This document shows, piece after piece, positions 55,784 through 64,000 of a DNA stretch of 64,000 nt (position 1 is the stretch's first letter; the number at the start of each line of letters is the position of its first letter). Origin of the DNA: Caldibacillus thermoamylovorans (GTDB lineage: Bacteria; Bacillota; Bacilli; Bacillales; Caldibacillaceae). The stretch is taken from the NCBI RefSeq assembly GCF_000751775.1, contig NZ_CCRF01000035.1:117489-181488 (forward strand), given 5' to 3'. The translations under genes and the position numbers were made by a program. The notes under the pieces were generated by a model that had not been told where the DNA came from, made no database searches, and saw only the letters and a program-made list of their open reading frames with translations.

Positions 55784-56842
55784 TTATGAAACATCAACAT
55801 CTATTTCTTCACGATGATATTGTTGCAAACTGCTGATAAGGATTTCCAGTTTTTCGAGTTGCTCGTTATAATCAAGAATGGTAGCCATAAATTGTAACAT
55901 ATGGTCCATTGTCAACTGTTCGGAGCTGATTTTTTGCATGTCACCAAATAAATGTAGTAACTCATTTCTCTTTGCCACGTATTCTTCCATTTCTTCCGTA
56001 TGAACTTGAACTGCTTTTCCAATATATCGGAGTAATAGGTGTTCGTGATTGTTATTTAAATGGGAGATTACACTTAATAATTGCTCCCTAATATTTTTTG
56101 GTAACTGGTAAAAATCATATTGATAGTGGTGCAACTTTCTTAGAATTTCCAATGCCTTTTTAGCCGTTGTAATCATTTGCCGGTAAATAACGACCTTCCG
56201 TATTTTCCCCCGCTTGTTCTTTTTCAAAAAAGTCCTTTCTTCTTTATAGAATAAATAAATTTGTTCAACATGGATAAATTGTTCTTTTAATAATTCGAGT
56301 TCTTTTTTTATTAAGGTATGGTCAACTGCATCATGGTTTGTAATCCGTGTCCATTTTAAAATATCATTCGTTATATCGGAAATGGATGTATAAAGTTTTG
56401 TTTCATATTTGGGTGGTAAAAAGATCAAGTTAATGATAAAAGCTGACAAAATTCCCAGCATGATGGTTGCAAATCGTAAAATCGCAAAAGTAATAAACTC
56501 ATCTTGAGGTGTTTCCATAATAACGATTAAGGTTACAACCGATAATGATACGGTATCAATTTTTAATTTTAAATTGATAATAATAAGGATAATTGCTGCC
56601 AGCCCAACGATTAAAAAATGATTTCCAAATAACAAAACAAATACAATAGCGATAATCGCCCCTATGACATTTCCTTGTACTTGTTCCAGAATGGTTAAGT
56701 ACGACCGGTAAATGGATGGCTGGATGGCAAAAACGGCAGAAATTGCTGCGAAAACGGGTGATGGTAGATGGAATAGTTCGCCAAGCATAAGAGCCAATAC
56801 GACTGCCAACCCCGTTTTAAAAATGCGGGCACCTAGTTTCAT
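55784..56842 (-). CDS. ygaE: Aromatic acid exporter family protein (UPF0421, YgaE)
   Basis: A 352-residue protein with about six membrane helices in the first 145 residues (LGARIFKTGLAVVLALMLG, VTLIVIMETPQDEFITFAILRF) and a long helical cytosolic domain. It belongs to the ArAE/FUSC-like family of B. subtilis YgaE. Transport of an aromatic or other organic acid is suggested by family only. The start has AAGGGGTT upstream on the minus strand. Between ygaD and ygaE the B. subtilis gene gsaB is missing here. Confidence 0.83.
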   Translation of the reverse strand: MKLGARIFKTGLAVVLALMLGELFHLPSPVFAAISAVFAIQPSIYRSYLTILEQVQGNVIGAIIAIVFVLLFGNHFLIVGLAAIILIIINLKLKIDTVSLSVVTLIVIMETPQDEFITFAILRFATIMLGILSAFIINLIFLPPKYETKLYTSISDITNDILKWTRITNHDAVDHTLIKKELELLKEQFIHVEQIYLFYKEERTFLKKNKRGKIRKVVIYRQMITTAKKALEILRKLHHYQYDFYQLPKNIREQLLSVISHLNNNHEHLLLRYIGKAVQVHTEEMEEYVAKRNELLHLFGDMQKISSEQLTMDHMLQFMATILDYNEQLEKLEILISSLQQYHREEIDVDVS

Positions 56843-56864
56843 GAAAATAACCCCTTCTTATTAG

Positions 56865-56951
56865 AAGTTTACTATTCTTAAAAAATTGTGGAATTCTTTA
56901 TATGAGAGATGCATCCACATAAGTTTACTATCCTTGAAAAATTGTAGTGTA
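56865..56951. repeat. Short duplicated words upstream of ygaE
   Basis: AAGTTTACTATTCTTAAAAA (56865) recurs with two changes at 56921. Just downstream a TCCGGA-...-ACCAATTA pair also recurs. They look like old local duplications. Confidence 0.5.
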
Positions 56952-57135
56952 CTTGAGGGTCAATAACAATAGGCAAAACACATATTTTTAAACAACTGCA
57001 TCCGGACCTGAATTTTACCAATTATTGGCAAAAGATGTCTACAACAATAAAAGTGAGTGGATCGATAACTTGAATAGTAGCTAAGGATGTCCGGAAGCAG
57101 ATTAAGTGTGTAATCCAGAACTTGAATTTAACCAA

Positions 57136-57555
57136 TTACCCCCGTTCTTTCCTAAAATCGACGACCGTTCTGACGATAAAGGAAGCTGGAACAGTATACC
57201 CAATCAATGCTTCAATAATCGCAATTCCCCTCCCTATACCGACCGGAACAACATCTCCATAGCCGACTGAGAATAAAGTAAGCCCACTGAAGTAAAAACA
57301 TGTATGCAGTGAAGTTATCGTATCTTTTACTTCATTCCCGTTTACAAGCAAAATGGTAAAACCGTTTTGAATAAAGATAAAATAAATAAGACCAAAACCA
57401 AGAAAAATGGTCGAAAATATAAAAATTAAATAGATAAAACTTTCCCAGGATAAATATTTCTCCTGTAAAGCAGTAGGAACAAATAAAGTTCTTAGACTCG
57501 ACGTGATTATAAATATAATAACAAATAATAATAGATATCCAAGCATTTTGACCAC
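57136..57555 (-). CDS. Small two-pore-loop K+ channel protein
   Basis: A 139-residue membrane protein with two to three helices and the potassium selectivity filter as SVGYGD (from FSVGYGDVVPVG), the signature of K+ channels. Length and layout match the small ion_trans_2-type channels in Bacillus. The N-terminus has two helices before the pore. Regulatory domains are absent. It is not at this place in B. subtilis. The start has GATGTGG upstream on the minus strand; a nearby M also fits. Confidence 0.83.
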   Translation of the reverse strand: MVKMLGYLLLFVIIFIITSSLRTLFVPTALQEKYLSWESFIYLIFIFSTIFLGFGLIYFIFIQNGFTILLVNGNEVKDTITSLHTCFYFSGLTLFSVGYGDVVPVGIGRGIAIIEALIGYTVPASFIVRTVVDFRKERG

Positions 57556-58121
57556 ATCCGTAACTTAATTAAAGATTTGGTTATATCACAATTTTAACGG
57601 TAAGTCGAGGACTCCCGCTGCAAAATTCGAGTGAGGTGGGAGTTTGTCTCGTCGTTAAGTGGGATAAATGGGAAACTGCCCCTTTTTTATAGAATAAGAA
57701 AGTTTTAAAATACAAGTAATTAGCTTGGGATTAGTTTTATTGTCTAGCTCCGAGCGCCAGCGACTGAGAAACTAACTCCCCTTTAATGTGCTCCTGCGCC
57801 ATAGCCTATTCGAGGAAGCGGATGTTCAGCTCGTCGCAAAGCTTCATGAAGTATATCAAGGAAGATTACTCATGAAGTTCACTCTAGGAGTAGCTTCACT
57901 ACGATAAGTCAACATCGGCTCGTGCCTCGCCGTGTTTCCTATATCTTATTGCGGGGCGCTCCAGTTTGTACGTCGCTGAGCGGGCGCTCTCCGCTTTTCT
58001 TATAATATACGCTTGTCCGTTCCGAAAAATGTCAAAGAGGAAAAGACAGGATGTTTTAGTTGTTTTATTTAAGGGTTTGTTTTAATCTAATGCTTAGAAG
58101 GTGAATATGGAGGGACGTAAG
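57556..58121. other. Intergenic region between the K+ channel and bcp
   Basis: Dominated by the 260-bp family-C element listed separately. Before it (about 57600-57690) lies a G/C-rich stretch with GGGATAAATGGGAAAC, similar to words at 1840-1860. No gene. Confidence 0.5.
57741..58001 (+). repeat. Bacillus intergenic element starting GTCTAGCTCC and ending GCGGGCGC...CGCTTTTCTT (family C, full copy)
   Basis: It begins TGTCTAGCTCCGAGCGCCAG and ends GTACGTCGCTGAGCGGGCGC then TCTCCGCTTTTCTT. Both ends are well-known dispersed sequence in Bacillales genomes and can pair (AGCGCC with GGGCGCT). The middle has no coding potential. The tail recurs at 44426 and 55731. Confidence 0.75.
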
Positions 58122-58592
58122 ATGACAATTGCAGTTGGAGAAAAAGTACCTGATTTTGAACTGTTAGCAAGCAATGGCGATAAGGTGAAATTATCTGATT
58201 TCCACGGTAAACATGTAGTTCTATATTTTTATCCAAAAGATATGACCCCGGGGTGTACGACAGAAGCTTGTGATTTTCGTGATTATCATCAAGATTTTGC
58301 AGATGTAAATGCAGTTATTTTGGGAGTAAGTGCCGACCCGCTCGAAAAGCACCAAAAATTTATTGAAAAACATGGGTTGCCCTTTTTGTTATTAGCAGAT
58401 GAAGATCATAAATTAAGTGAACAATTCGGTGTATGGAAAGAAAAAAATGTTTTCGGGAAAGTCGGCTTTGGTATTGAACGTTCGACATTTATTATTGATA
58501 AGGATGGCGTTCTCGTTAAGGAATGGCGAAAAGTGAAAGTGCAAGGTCATGTGGAAGAAGCATTGCAATTTATTAAAGACAATTTGGCATAA
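58122..58592 (+). CDS. bcp: Peroxiredoxin, thiol peroxidase Bcp type
   Basis: The 156-residue AhpC/TSA-type peroxiredoxin reduces peroxides. The peroxidatic Cys is C45 in YPKDMTPGCTTEAC, with a second Cys (C50) five residues on, as in Bcp/PrxQ proteins. B. subtilis YgaF lies at the same place before perR. GGAGG lies 7 nt before the ATG at 58122, so an earlier GTG frame start at 58101 is rejected. Location beside perR suggests peroxide-linked control, but no Per box is clear upstream. Confidence 0.9.
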   Translation: MTIAVGEKVPDFELLASNGDKVKLSDFHGKHVVLYFYPKDMTPGCTTEACDFRDYHQDFADVNAVILGVSADPLEKHQKFIEKHGLPFLLLADEDHKLSEQFGVWKEKNVFGKVGFGIERSTFIIDKDGVLVKEWRKVKVQGHVEEALQFIKDNLA

Positions 58593-58728
58593 TTTTTCTA
58601 ACGGTAGAGAGCAGGGAGTTAGTCATGAGCCTGTTTTATGTAAACAAGGCATTCATCCATGCAAGTATACGGTCAGTGCATATAGTAAAGTAGGGCATAC
58701 CTCCTCATGGAATTTCACTCAAAATCTG

Positions 58729-58763
58729 CCGGCAAAATCATTAAAGCATTTTGCCGGTTTTTT
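58729..58763 (+). terminator. Terminator of bcp
   Basis: CCGGCAAAAT pairs with ATTTTGCCGG, followed by six T. A family-A element begins within 2 nt. Confidence 0.9.
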
Positions 58764-58764
58764 A

Positions 58765-58868
58765 GCTAATAGGAAAGTATAAATTTTCCAATTTCTACTT
58801 TCCTAACGCATAAGTGCAACTATGGCTCTGCTCTCGCCAAAAGCTCGGCAATCGCCGAGTTTTCTTTA
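58765..58868 (+). repeat. Two-hairpin dispersed element (family A), copy 3
   Basis: AGGAAAGTA pairs with TACTTTCCT, then CTCGGC-AATC-GCCGAG-TTTTCTTTA. Almost identical to the copies at 33946 and 50467 and joined directly to a terminator T-run. Confidence 0.9.
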
Positions 58869-59009
58869 CGCTTATTCTGAGATTTACGCCAATGTGCGCA
58901 CTTTATTTTATGTAATACTTTTTGATATAATAGATAAGTGAAATTTTTACGACAATTAACATAATTATATTAATAAACGTACAGAAACGTTTTTGAAAGG
59001 AAGATGGGA

Positions 59010-59960
59010 ATGCAAGTTGTGGCAACCGTAGGACGAAATGAAGCATTAGAAAAACGAATTCAGAGTCAATTTCCGACCGTTCAATTTACTTTTCTAAAAA
59101 AAATGAAGGAAATTGGGGAAAATCGGTATACTGCTGAAATATTGGTAACTTATGGTGAAGATCTGGATGAAAAATTAATTAATGAGATGAAAAACTTACG
59201 ATGGATTATGGTTATGTCGGCAGGGATTGAAAAATTGCCGCTTGACGCAATCAAAAAGAATCATATTATTGTCACAAATGCACGGGGAATCCATAAAATC
59301 CCAATGGCAGAATTTGTCTTTGGCTACATATTACAATATGCAAAACAACTCCCTCTTTTTAAAAAGCAACAAAGTGAAAAAGTTTGGAACAGGAAAGTAC
59401 ATCTTCAAGAAATTTATGGAAAAACGATGCTTGTTGTCGGTGCCGGAGCAATCGGATCACAAATTAGTCGTTATGGTAAAACATTTGGTATGCACACAAT
59501 CGGAATCAATCGCAGCGGGAAGGAAAACCCTGATTTTGATGCAACCTATTCGCTAGAACAACTAAATCATATTTTACCGGAAGCAGATTATGTTATTTCT
59601 GTTCTGCCCAATACCGTATCGACAAATAAAATTTTTTCAAGACAACAATTTTTTAAAATGAAAAAAGAAGCGGTTTTTATTAATATTGGCAGGGGAAATG
59701 CGGTTGATGAGCATGCATTAATGGAAGCATTGGATGAAGGGCAACTGGCCCATGCTTTCCTGGATGTGTTTGAAAAAGAACCATTACCGGCTGATCATCC
59801 ATTTTGGAAATCGGATAAGGTGACGATTACACCACATTTGTCAGCCATATCGGATATGTATTTACCACGAGCCTATGAAATTTTTGTGAAAAATTTATGG
59901 AACTATGTAAATAAAGAAAACAACTGGATAAATTTGGTCGATTTAAATAGGGGGTATTAG
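59010..59960 (+). CDS. D-2-hydroxyacid dehydrogenase family protein
   Basis: A 316-residue NAD(P)-dependent dehydrogenase. It has a Rossmann motif VVGAGAIGSQI near residue 140, the active-site Arg region INIGRGNAVDE, the Glu region DVFEKEPLP and the catalytic His in TPHLSA. The ATG at 59010 has AAAGGAAG 8 nt away, better than the ATG at 59004. Together with the next gene (2-nt gap) it may form an operon. The substrate is uncertain; relatives act on glyoxylate/hydroxypyruvate or other 2-oxo acids. Confidence 0.85.
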   Translation: MQVVATVGRNEALEKRIQSQFPTVQFTFLKKMKEIGENRYTAEILVTYGEDLDEKLINEMKNLRWIMVMSAGIEKLPLDAIKKNHIIVTNARGIHKIPMAEFVFGYILQYAKQLPLFKKQQSEKVWNRKVHLQEIYGKTMLVVGAGAIGSQISRYGKTFGMHTIGINRSGKENPDFDATYSLEQLNHILPEADYVISVLPNTVSTNKIFSRQQFFKMKKEAVFINIGRGNAVDEHALMEALDEGQLAHAFLDVFEKEPLPADHPFWKSDKVTITPHLSAISDMYLPRAYEIFVKNLWNYVNKENNWINLVDLNRGY

Positions 59961-59962
59961 CG

Positions 59963-60520
59963 ATGAGAATTTATACAAGATCTGGTGATAAAGGAACCAC
60001 ATCATTAGTATATGGAGCCCGAGTTCCGAAAGATGATCCTCGTGTGGAGGCGTACGGAACATGTGATGAAGCCAATTCATTTATTGGCTTAGCCGTTAGT
60101 TTTTTAAGGAATGAATCATTTCAAGGAAAAGAGAGAATATTAAAGATATTCCACGAGATTCAAACGATACTTTTTCACGTAGGAGCGGAAATTTCAACAC
60201 CGGCAGGAAAAGAAGTTGTTTGGAAACTTAAGGAAGAGCATGTAAAAACTTTAGAAACTTATATTGATGAGCTTGATGTAAACCTTCCTGCTTTGAAAAA
60301 TTTTATTTTACCCGGAGGTCATCCGGCCGGAGCAGCCCTTCACTCTGCACGGACAATTGTACGCAGGGCTGAAAGATGTTCAATCGGAATAGAGAATCTA
60401 AGTCCGGTTACGCTTGCTTACCTCAATCGGCTTTCGGATTTTCTCTTTGTGGCCGCCCGATATATTAATTTCATTTTACAAGTGGAAGAGCAACATTTGC
60501 ATCAGGAAGAAAATGCTTAG
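59963..60520 (+). CDS. Cob(I)alamin adenosyltransferase, PduO type
   Basis: The 185-residue four-helix-bundle enzyme converts cob(I)alamin to adenosylcobalamin with ATP. Hallmarks are TRSGDKGTTSLVYG (ATP loop), VEAYGTCDEANSFIG and RTIVRRAERC. It resembles B. subtilis YvqK. It lies 2 nt after the dehydrogenase gene, so the two share a transcript. Together with CbiA at 27-28 kb it points to real cobalamin metabolism in this organism. Confidence 0.88.
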   Translation: MRIYTRSGDKGTTSLVYGARVPKDDPRVEAYGTCDEANSFIGLAVSFLRNESFQGKERILKIFHEIQTILFHVGAEISTPAGKEVVWKLKEEHVKTLETYIDELDVNLPALKNFILPGGHPAGAALHSARTIVRRAERCSIGIENLSPVTLAYLNRLSDFLFVAARYINFILQVEEQHLHQEENA

Positions 60521-60543
60521 AAACCCGAGTTATAAAGGATTAA

Positions 60544-60599
60544 TTGACAAAACAGGGGTTAAGTGGTTACAATTATTATAGAAGTTATTATTTAATAAT
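60544..60599 (+). promoter_or_regulatory. perR promoter and possible Per/Fur-type box
   Basis: TTGACA (60544-60549) and TACAAT (60568-60573) are 18 bp apart. Just downstream of the expected start lies the perfect dyad ATTATT-T-AATAAT (60587-60599), a reduced form of the TTATAATnATTATAA Per box, so autoregulation by PerR is plausible. Confidence 0.6.
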
Positions 60600-60622
60600 T
60601 TTTCTTAATAGAAAAGAGGTGC

Positions 60623-61066
60623 ATGGCGGTGTCTCCCAATCAATTGAAAGAAGCATTAGATACGTTAAAAGTGTCTGGCGTTCGCATAACACCACAACGT
60701 CATGCGATACTTGAATATTTGATTAATTCGATGGCTCATCCAACTGCAGATGAAATATACAAAGCTTTAGAAGGTAAATTTCCAAATATGAGTGTCGCAA
60801 CAGTTTACAATAATTTGCGTGTTTTTAAGGATGTGGGTTTGGTAAAAGAACTAACTTACGGGGATTCTTCAAGCCGTTTTGATTTTACCACTCATGACCA
60901 TTATCATGCAATATGTGAAAGTTGTGGGAAAATTGTTGATTTCCAATATCCGGGTCTTGATGAAGTAGAACAATTTGCATCACATGTTACCGGTTTTAAA
61001 GTAAGTCATCATCGCCTGGAAGTATACGGATTATGTCCGGATTGTGCGAAAAAAGAGGCACATTAA
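60623..61066 (+). CDS. perR: Peroxide-sensing repressor PerR (Fur family)
   Basis: The 147-residue Fur-family repressor senses hydrogen peroxide through Fe-catalysed histidine oxidation. The winged helix ends [12 protein letters not shown]. The regulatory-metal region is [19 protein letters not shown] and the structural zinc uses CESCG and CPDC pairs. As in B. subtilis it lies beside bcp and ygzB. The ATG at 60623 is only 1 nt from GAGGTG, so the GTG at 60629 is an alternative start. Confidence 0.92.
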   Translation: MAVSPNQLKEALDTLKVSGVRITPQRHAILEYLINSMAHPTADEIYKALEGKFPNMSVATVYNNLRVFKDVGLVKELTYGDSSSRFDFTTHDHYHAICESCGKIVDFQYPGLDEVEQFASHVTGFKVSHHRLEVYGLCPDCAKKEAH

Positions 61067-61089
61067 TTAATCTGATACAAACGAAAAAC

Positions 61090-61126
61090 AATGCTCCCGA
61101 TTATCGCTCGGAAGCATTATTTTTTT
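61090..61126 (+). terminator. Terminator of perR
   Basis: AATGCT-CCGA pairs with TCGG-AGCATT, with a run of T after it. Confidence 0.85.
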
Positions 61127-61272
61127 GCAACGGCTTTACTAATGAGTAGTTATGCCCCCAAGATTTCATAAAACAAAATCAGTAACTATGCTCCAGCAAA
61201 AGCAAGATTTTCCGCTAAACTATAGAAGCCATTCAACATTCACGTCAAAAGAACTATTTTGATCAAGCATTA

Positions 61273-61360
61273 GCAGTCAACGGCAAACGAACAATTAGCT
61301 TTTCATAAACCAGAGCAGTCAACCGACCCACCAGCAATTAGCTTTTTTCATAAACCAGAG
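61273..61360. repeat. Two-copy ~42-bp tandem repeat
   Basis: GCAGTCAAC starts both copies (61273 and 61315). Each contains CAATTAGCTTTT and CATAAACCAGAG, with small indels between copies. Confidence 0.75.
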
Positions 61361-61415
61361 TGGCAAGCGGATTTCAGCAAAAGTACTTGTGATAAAATAC
61401 AACCATCACGCAGAT

Positions 61416-61775
61416 TTAAAGCTCAGTAACTTTATTTTTTTTTCTGTTATAAGTCTCATCGAACTCTTTCCCCTCTAATTTGCGATCGAGTGTCAACGGT
61501 TCACGGCAATACATGCATATATCGACACGTCCCAGCATTTTGGTCACTTTGTTGCATGAGGGACAAACAACCTGTACGGCTTTTGTTGATAACATCCCGA
61601 TCATAAAATAAACGACACAACTGGCAATGATCGATAAAAATCCAAGAAACATAAAAAGCATCATGAGTATTGGTGAATTTTTAAAAAGTAGACCTATGTA
61701 CATAATAATAAACCCAATAAATATTAAACTTAAAGCAAATGTCCGAATTTTATTAATTTTGTTTGAATACTTCAT
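61416..61775 (-). CDS. ygzB: YgzB, UPF0295 membrane protein
   Basis: The 119-residue protein has two N-terminal membrane helices (residues about 12-60) and a C-terminal zinc-ribbon-like segment [21 protein letters not shown] with two CxxC pairs. It belongs to UPF0295 and lies next to perR as in B. subtilis. Function unknown. GAGGGGGGG lies upstream of its ATG on the minus strand. Confidence 0.85.
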   Translation of the reverse strand: MKYSNKINKIRTFALSLIFIGFIIMYIGLLFKNSPILMMLFMFLGFLSIIASCVVYFMIGMLSTKAVQVVCPSCNKVTKMLGRVDICMYCREPLTLDRKLEGKEFDETYNRKKNKVTEL

Positions 61776-62361
61776 CGTGATTATTCCCCCCCTCTATAAA
61801 CTATATCATATATTAGCAATAAAATAGAAAATAAAGTGAAACTTCAATCAGGGGGGCTTTATCTCCACTGGTGGTTAGTCGATCGATTTTCTTAAAGCTT
61901 TCTCTATGTTGACTCAACTTTATTAAAAAATTATTGATTGCTCTGTCCGTCGCTTAACTGCGAGATCAAAAAACTCGTCGCAAAATTCAAGTCAACGGGC
62001 AAGTTAGCAGGGAGAGGAGAAGCTTGTAAATGGGTCTGATAGCAATCAGTGGGGTTATTTTGCTTTATTCCGGACAAACGTCCACTATATCTTCCTCCTG
62101 TGACTTAAAGGAAATCAAAGATGTTAAGGAGGACGATAAGTGCCCGTAAGTGTCCGATTAGTTTGCAAAAGAACGTTCTTTTTTTACTTGAATAATCCGG
62201 AAACCACCTTTCATTCTTCAAGAAAAATTCCGCCTATGAGCCGCCCTATACATCGAAATTCATAAAATTGTAAAGAACAAGGAAAAAAAGTTAGGAAATA
62301 TGGAGGATTTTGATTGATTTTGTCGAAATGAACATAGGATTATATTTTTGGAGGATTTATT
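61776..62361. other. Intergenic region between ygzB and ygxA
   Basis: Holds a partial family-B element (61833-61890) and a palindrome AAAAGAACGTTCTTTT (about 62165-62185), which lacks the 4-nt gap of a LexA box. The ygxA leader is AT-rich. No gene found. Confidence 0.45.
61833..61890 (+). repeat. Dispersed intergenic element, family B, short copy
   Basis: It opens AAAGTGAAACTTCAATCAGG and shares the later CACTGGTGGTTAGT with the longer copy at 1716. A related sequence in reverse orientation may lie near 63360-63470. Confidence 0.55.
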
Positions 62362-63231
62362 ATGGATAATTTTGTTCGAACACTATATCAGGAAAGAGCG
62401 AGTCAACCTTCTACATTAGGTGTATTGTTAATCGAAAATACAGATCAATTACTTGCAACAACAGATACATTTGATTTGATTATTTTTATTATTTCTACTG
62501 ATGAAGAGAAGGATTTGTATTTAAAACATTATTACTATGAAGAAAAAAAGCTTGCCCTTTATATGGTTAATAATAAAAAACTGAATGAATGGCTGATGGC
62601 CGGATCAAACAGGAGGATATATGACTGGCTGCTTAATGGAAAAATCCTCTTTGATCGAAATGATTTCGTACATCAATTAATCCAGGATTTAAAAGATTTC
62701 CCTTTCCATGAAAGAAAATTAAAGATAGGTCTGGAATTTGCCAAACTGATTAGACGTTATACAGATGGTAAGAAATTGTATGAACAAAAGCATTTATTCG
62801 ATGCATATAACCATGTTATCCACTCACTTCATCATCTTGCCCGACTATCTTTAATCGAAAAGGGATTTCAACCGGAAGTAACTGTTTGGGATCAAGTAAA
62901 AAGTATTGAACCTGAAATTTATAAAGTTTATGAAGAACTTATTAATAGCGGGGAGCCGTTAAAAAAGAGATTAGACTTACTCTTTTTAGCAAGTGAATTT
63001 TTTATTCATATGAGGACAGATCTCGGAAGTTCACATCTTCTTGAAGTATTAGACAAAAAATTAAAATGGTCGATTCAAGATATTGTTGAGGAAGAAGAAC
63101 TTAAGCTATATTCCATTGATATTTTTGCCCTTCTTGAATATTTAGTGGATAAAGGCTTTTTACATATTGTATTGGAGGAATCAAAAGGAAAGAAGATTTA
63201 TCACCGATACTATACGACAAAAAATATTTAA
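62362..63231 (+). CDS. ygxA: YgxA, nucleotidyltransferase-like protein upstream of rrn
   Basis: The 289-residue protein matches YgxA, the gene just before rrnD in B. subtilis. The N-terminal half has nucleotidyltransferase-like sequence (LLIENTDQL and DTFDLIIFII), and the C-terminal half is a helical, winged-helix-like region. Catalytic residues are not obvious and it may be degenerate. No function is known. The ribosome binding site is TTGGAGG. Confidence 0.8.
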   Translation: MDNFVRTLYQERASQPSTLGVLLIENTDQLLATTDTFDLIIFIISTDEEKDLYLKHYYYEEKKLALYMVNNKKLNEWLMAGSNRRIYDWLLNGKILFDRNDFVHQLIQDLKDFPFHERKLKIGLEFAKLIRRYTDGKKLYEQKHLFDAYNHVIHSLHHLARLSLIEKGFQPEVTVWDQVKSIEPEIYKVYEELINSGEPLKKRLDLLFLASEFFIHMRTDLGSSHLLEVLDKKLKWSIQDIVEEEELKLYSIDIFALLEYLVDKGFLHIVLEESKGKKIYHRYYTTKNI

Positions 63232-63773
63232 TTAAAGACCGATAAAAGGATCATCTTAATTAATGTTACACTCTAGCGGCGAATGGATAATATGCTTTAT
63301 GAATAAGGATCCTAGATAATTAAACTTTTTTGGATGCCCCCGCTTTAAAATCTACTATAAATTAAGTGGTGGGTAGTCCAACATCTTTAGGTGAGGAGAC
63401 TTTTCTCCCTTAAAACGTGATAGTGAAAGGTGGGGAATGTCTCACTACTTAATCGACTATATAGATGGAAAAAATGTTAATAGTTAATGAATGGAGGATT
63501 TACTTATATACTTACATTCAGTTGACAAAGGACCAGTACTTATATCTGAAGGAGCTTAGTCCTGTTTTTTAAAACTTGTATAGCCTAGGTTTGTATAATG
63601 ATCAACGATATTATTTTGAGCAGAAATCATAAATGCAAGATACAACATCATCTTGTGGAACTTTAGGCTACTAAACAGCAATATGGCTTAGAAAATCCTT
63701 AAGGAAGTTGAGCGTGCTTTTCATTATCGGTGGTCCACTAGGATTAAAGTGATGAAGTAGTTCAAAATGGATG
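63232..63773. other. Leader upstream of the rrn promoters
   Basis: AT-rich, with a weakly palindromic stretch near 63360-63470 (AAGTGGTGGGTAGTCCAAC and, later, GGTGGGGAATGTCTCACTACTT) that may be a reversed family-B element. No gene or RNA was recognised. Confidence 0.35.
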
Positions 63774-63802
63774 TTGACAAAGGTCTTTTTTGTTAGTATA
63801 CT
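63774..63802 (+). promoter_or_regulatory. rRNA operon promoter P1
   Basis: TTGACA (63774-63779) and TATACT (63797-63802) with an exact 17-bp spacer. Confidence 0.85.
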
Positions 63803-63857
63803 GATATTCGTCGCTGCAAATTAGCAACAATAAAATTTGTGAAAAAGACAAAAGTTA

Positions 63858-63886
63858 TTGACAAAGATAATTTTTTTTGTTATTAT
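63858..63886 (+). promoter_or_regulatory. rRNA operon promoter P2
   Basis: TTGACA (63858-63863) and TATTAT (63881-63886) with a 17-bp spacer. Confidence 0.8.
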
Positions 63887-63939
63887 ATTAAAGTCGCTTT
63901 CGAATTGATTTGAAGTCAGTTGGTTTTTAAAAAAAGTTC

Positions 63940-63969
63940 TTGACTTCAAAATCAATATTGTGATATAAT
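63940..63969 (+). promoter_or_regulatory. rRNA operon promoter P3
   Basis: TTGACT (63940-63945) and TATAAT (63964-63969) with an 18-bp spacer. The 16S gene is expected beyond the window edge. Confidence 0.8.
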
Positions 63970-64000
63970 AATAAATGTGTTTTCTGATTTTAAAATTGAA

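Larger units (their letters stand above)
58593..59009 (+). other. Intergenic region after bcp
   Basis: Contains the bcp terminator and family-A copy 3 (both listed) and an AT-rich leader with TGATATAATAGA, a likely -10, before the dehydrogenase. Confidence 0.5.
61067..61415. other. Intergenic region between perR and ygzB (convergent)
   Basis: Contains the perR terminator and, at 61273-61360, two copies of a 42-bp tandem repeat. No gene. Confidence 0.6.

Noticed and set aside
58549..58782. 77-residue protein after bcp
   Set aside because: The frame runs through the bcp 3' end and its terminator hairpin.
62165..62185. LexA/SOS box (GAACGTTC palindrome)
   Set aside because: The Bacillus LexA box needs GAAC-N4-GTTC; here the halves abut, so it is only a short palindrome.

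Overview
The window is chromosomal DNA from a low-GC, Gram-positive, spore-forming Bacillaceae bacterium. The evidence is the spore genes sspK and sspE, the AT-rich base composition, the strong GGAGG-type ribosome binding sites, and a right half (about 44.6-63.2 kb) that follows the Bacillus subtilis order yfhD-yfhE-recX-yfhH-sspK-yfhP-mutY-fabL-sspE-ygaC-ygaD-ygaE-bcp-perR-ygzB-ygxA. It ends in three stacked sigma-A promoters of the kind that drive an rRNA operon, which should begin just past position 64000. I cannot fix the genus from sequence alone.

Left part (0-14 kb): an EamA-family permease cut by the window edge, a Mn-type cation diffusion facilitator, a heme O synthase, a TetR/MFS drug-exporter pair, and a GntR-RCK_C (BusR-like, probably c-di-AMP sensing) regulator divergent from a CBS-ATPase plus fused permease/solute-binding protein. 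A perfect 11-bp inverted repeat brackets the -10 box of that transporter. Then come decayed gene remnants, an aldo/keto reductase, a MarR-FtsH paralogue operon and a TipAS-type MerR regulator (Mta-like) with its own 19-bp-spacer operator.

Respiration (14-24 kb): two cytochrome bd systems flank a metallo-beta-lactamase-fold gene. One is ythAB-type, with cydS and a further unannotated 31-residue membrane peptide. The other is cydABDC-type, preceded by Fnr-like and Rex-like sites. Downstream lies a 1.17-kb array of 22 full palindromic units with an almost invariant 52-bp period. A second, smaller 52-bp-period palindromic array of different core sequence lies at 40.3 kb.

Middle part (25-44 kb): a cytosolic BtuF-like protein and cobyrinate diamide synthase (with a perfect 121-bp tandem duplication at its 3' end), a serine/threonine-kinase-like protein paired with a basic His/Ser repeat peptide, the Pho-box-controlled pstSCAB operon, a sugar-acid/keto-sugar type cluster (AraC, ThuA, two TIM-barrel isomerases, two Gfo/Idh/MocA dehydrogenases), an NhaC antiporter and an AGCS amino-acid symporter.

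Right part (44-64 kb): the conserved housekeeping block, interrupted by a PLP-dependent racemase next to pyridoxal kinase, a small K+ channel, a D-2-hydroxyacid dehydrogenase and a PduO-type cobalamin adenosyltransferase. Several dispersed intergenic repeat families run through the window. The most distinct is a ~105-bp two-hairpin element that sits directly after terminator T-runs.
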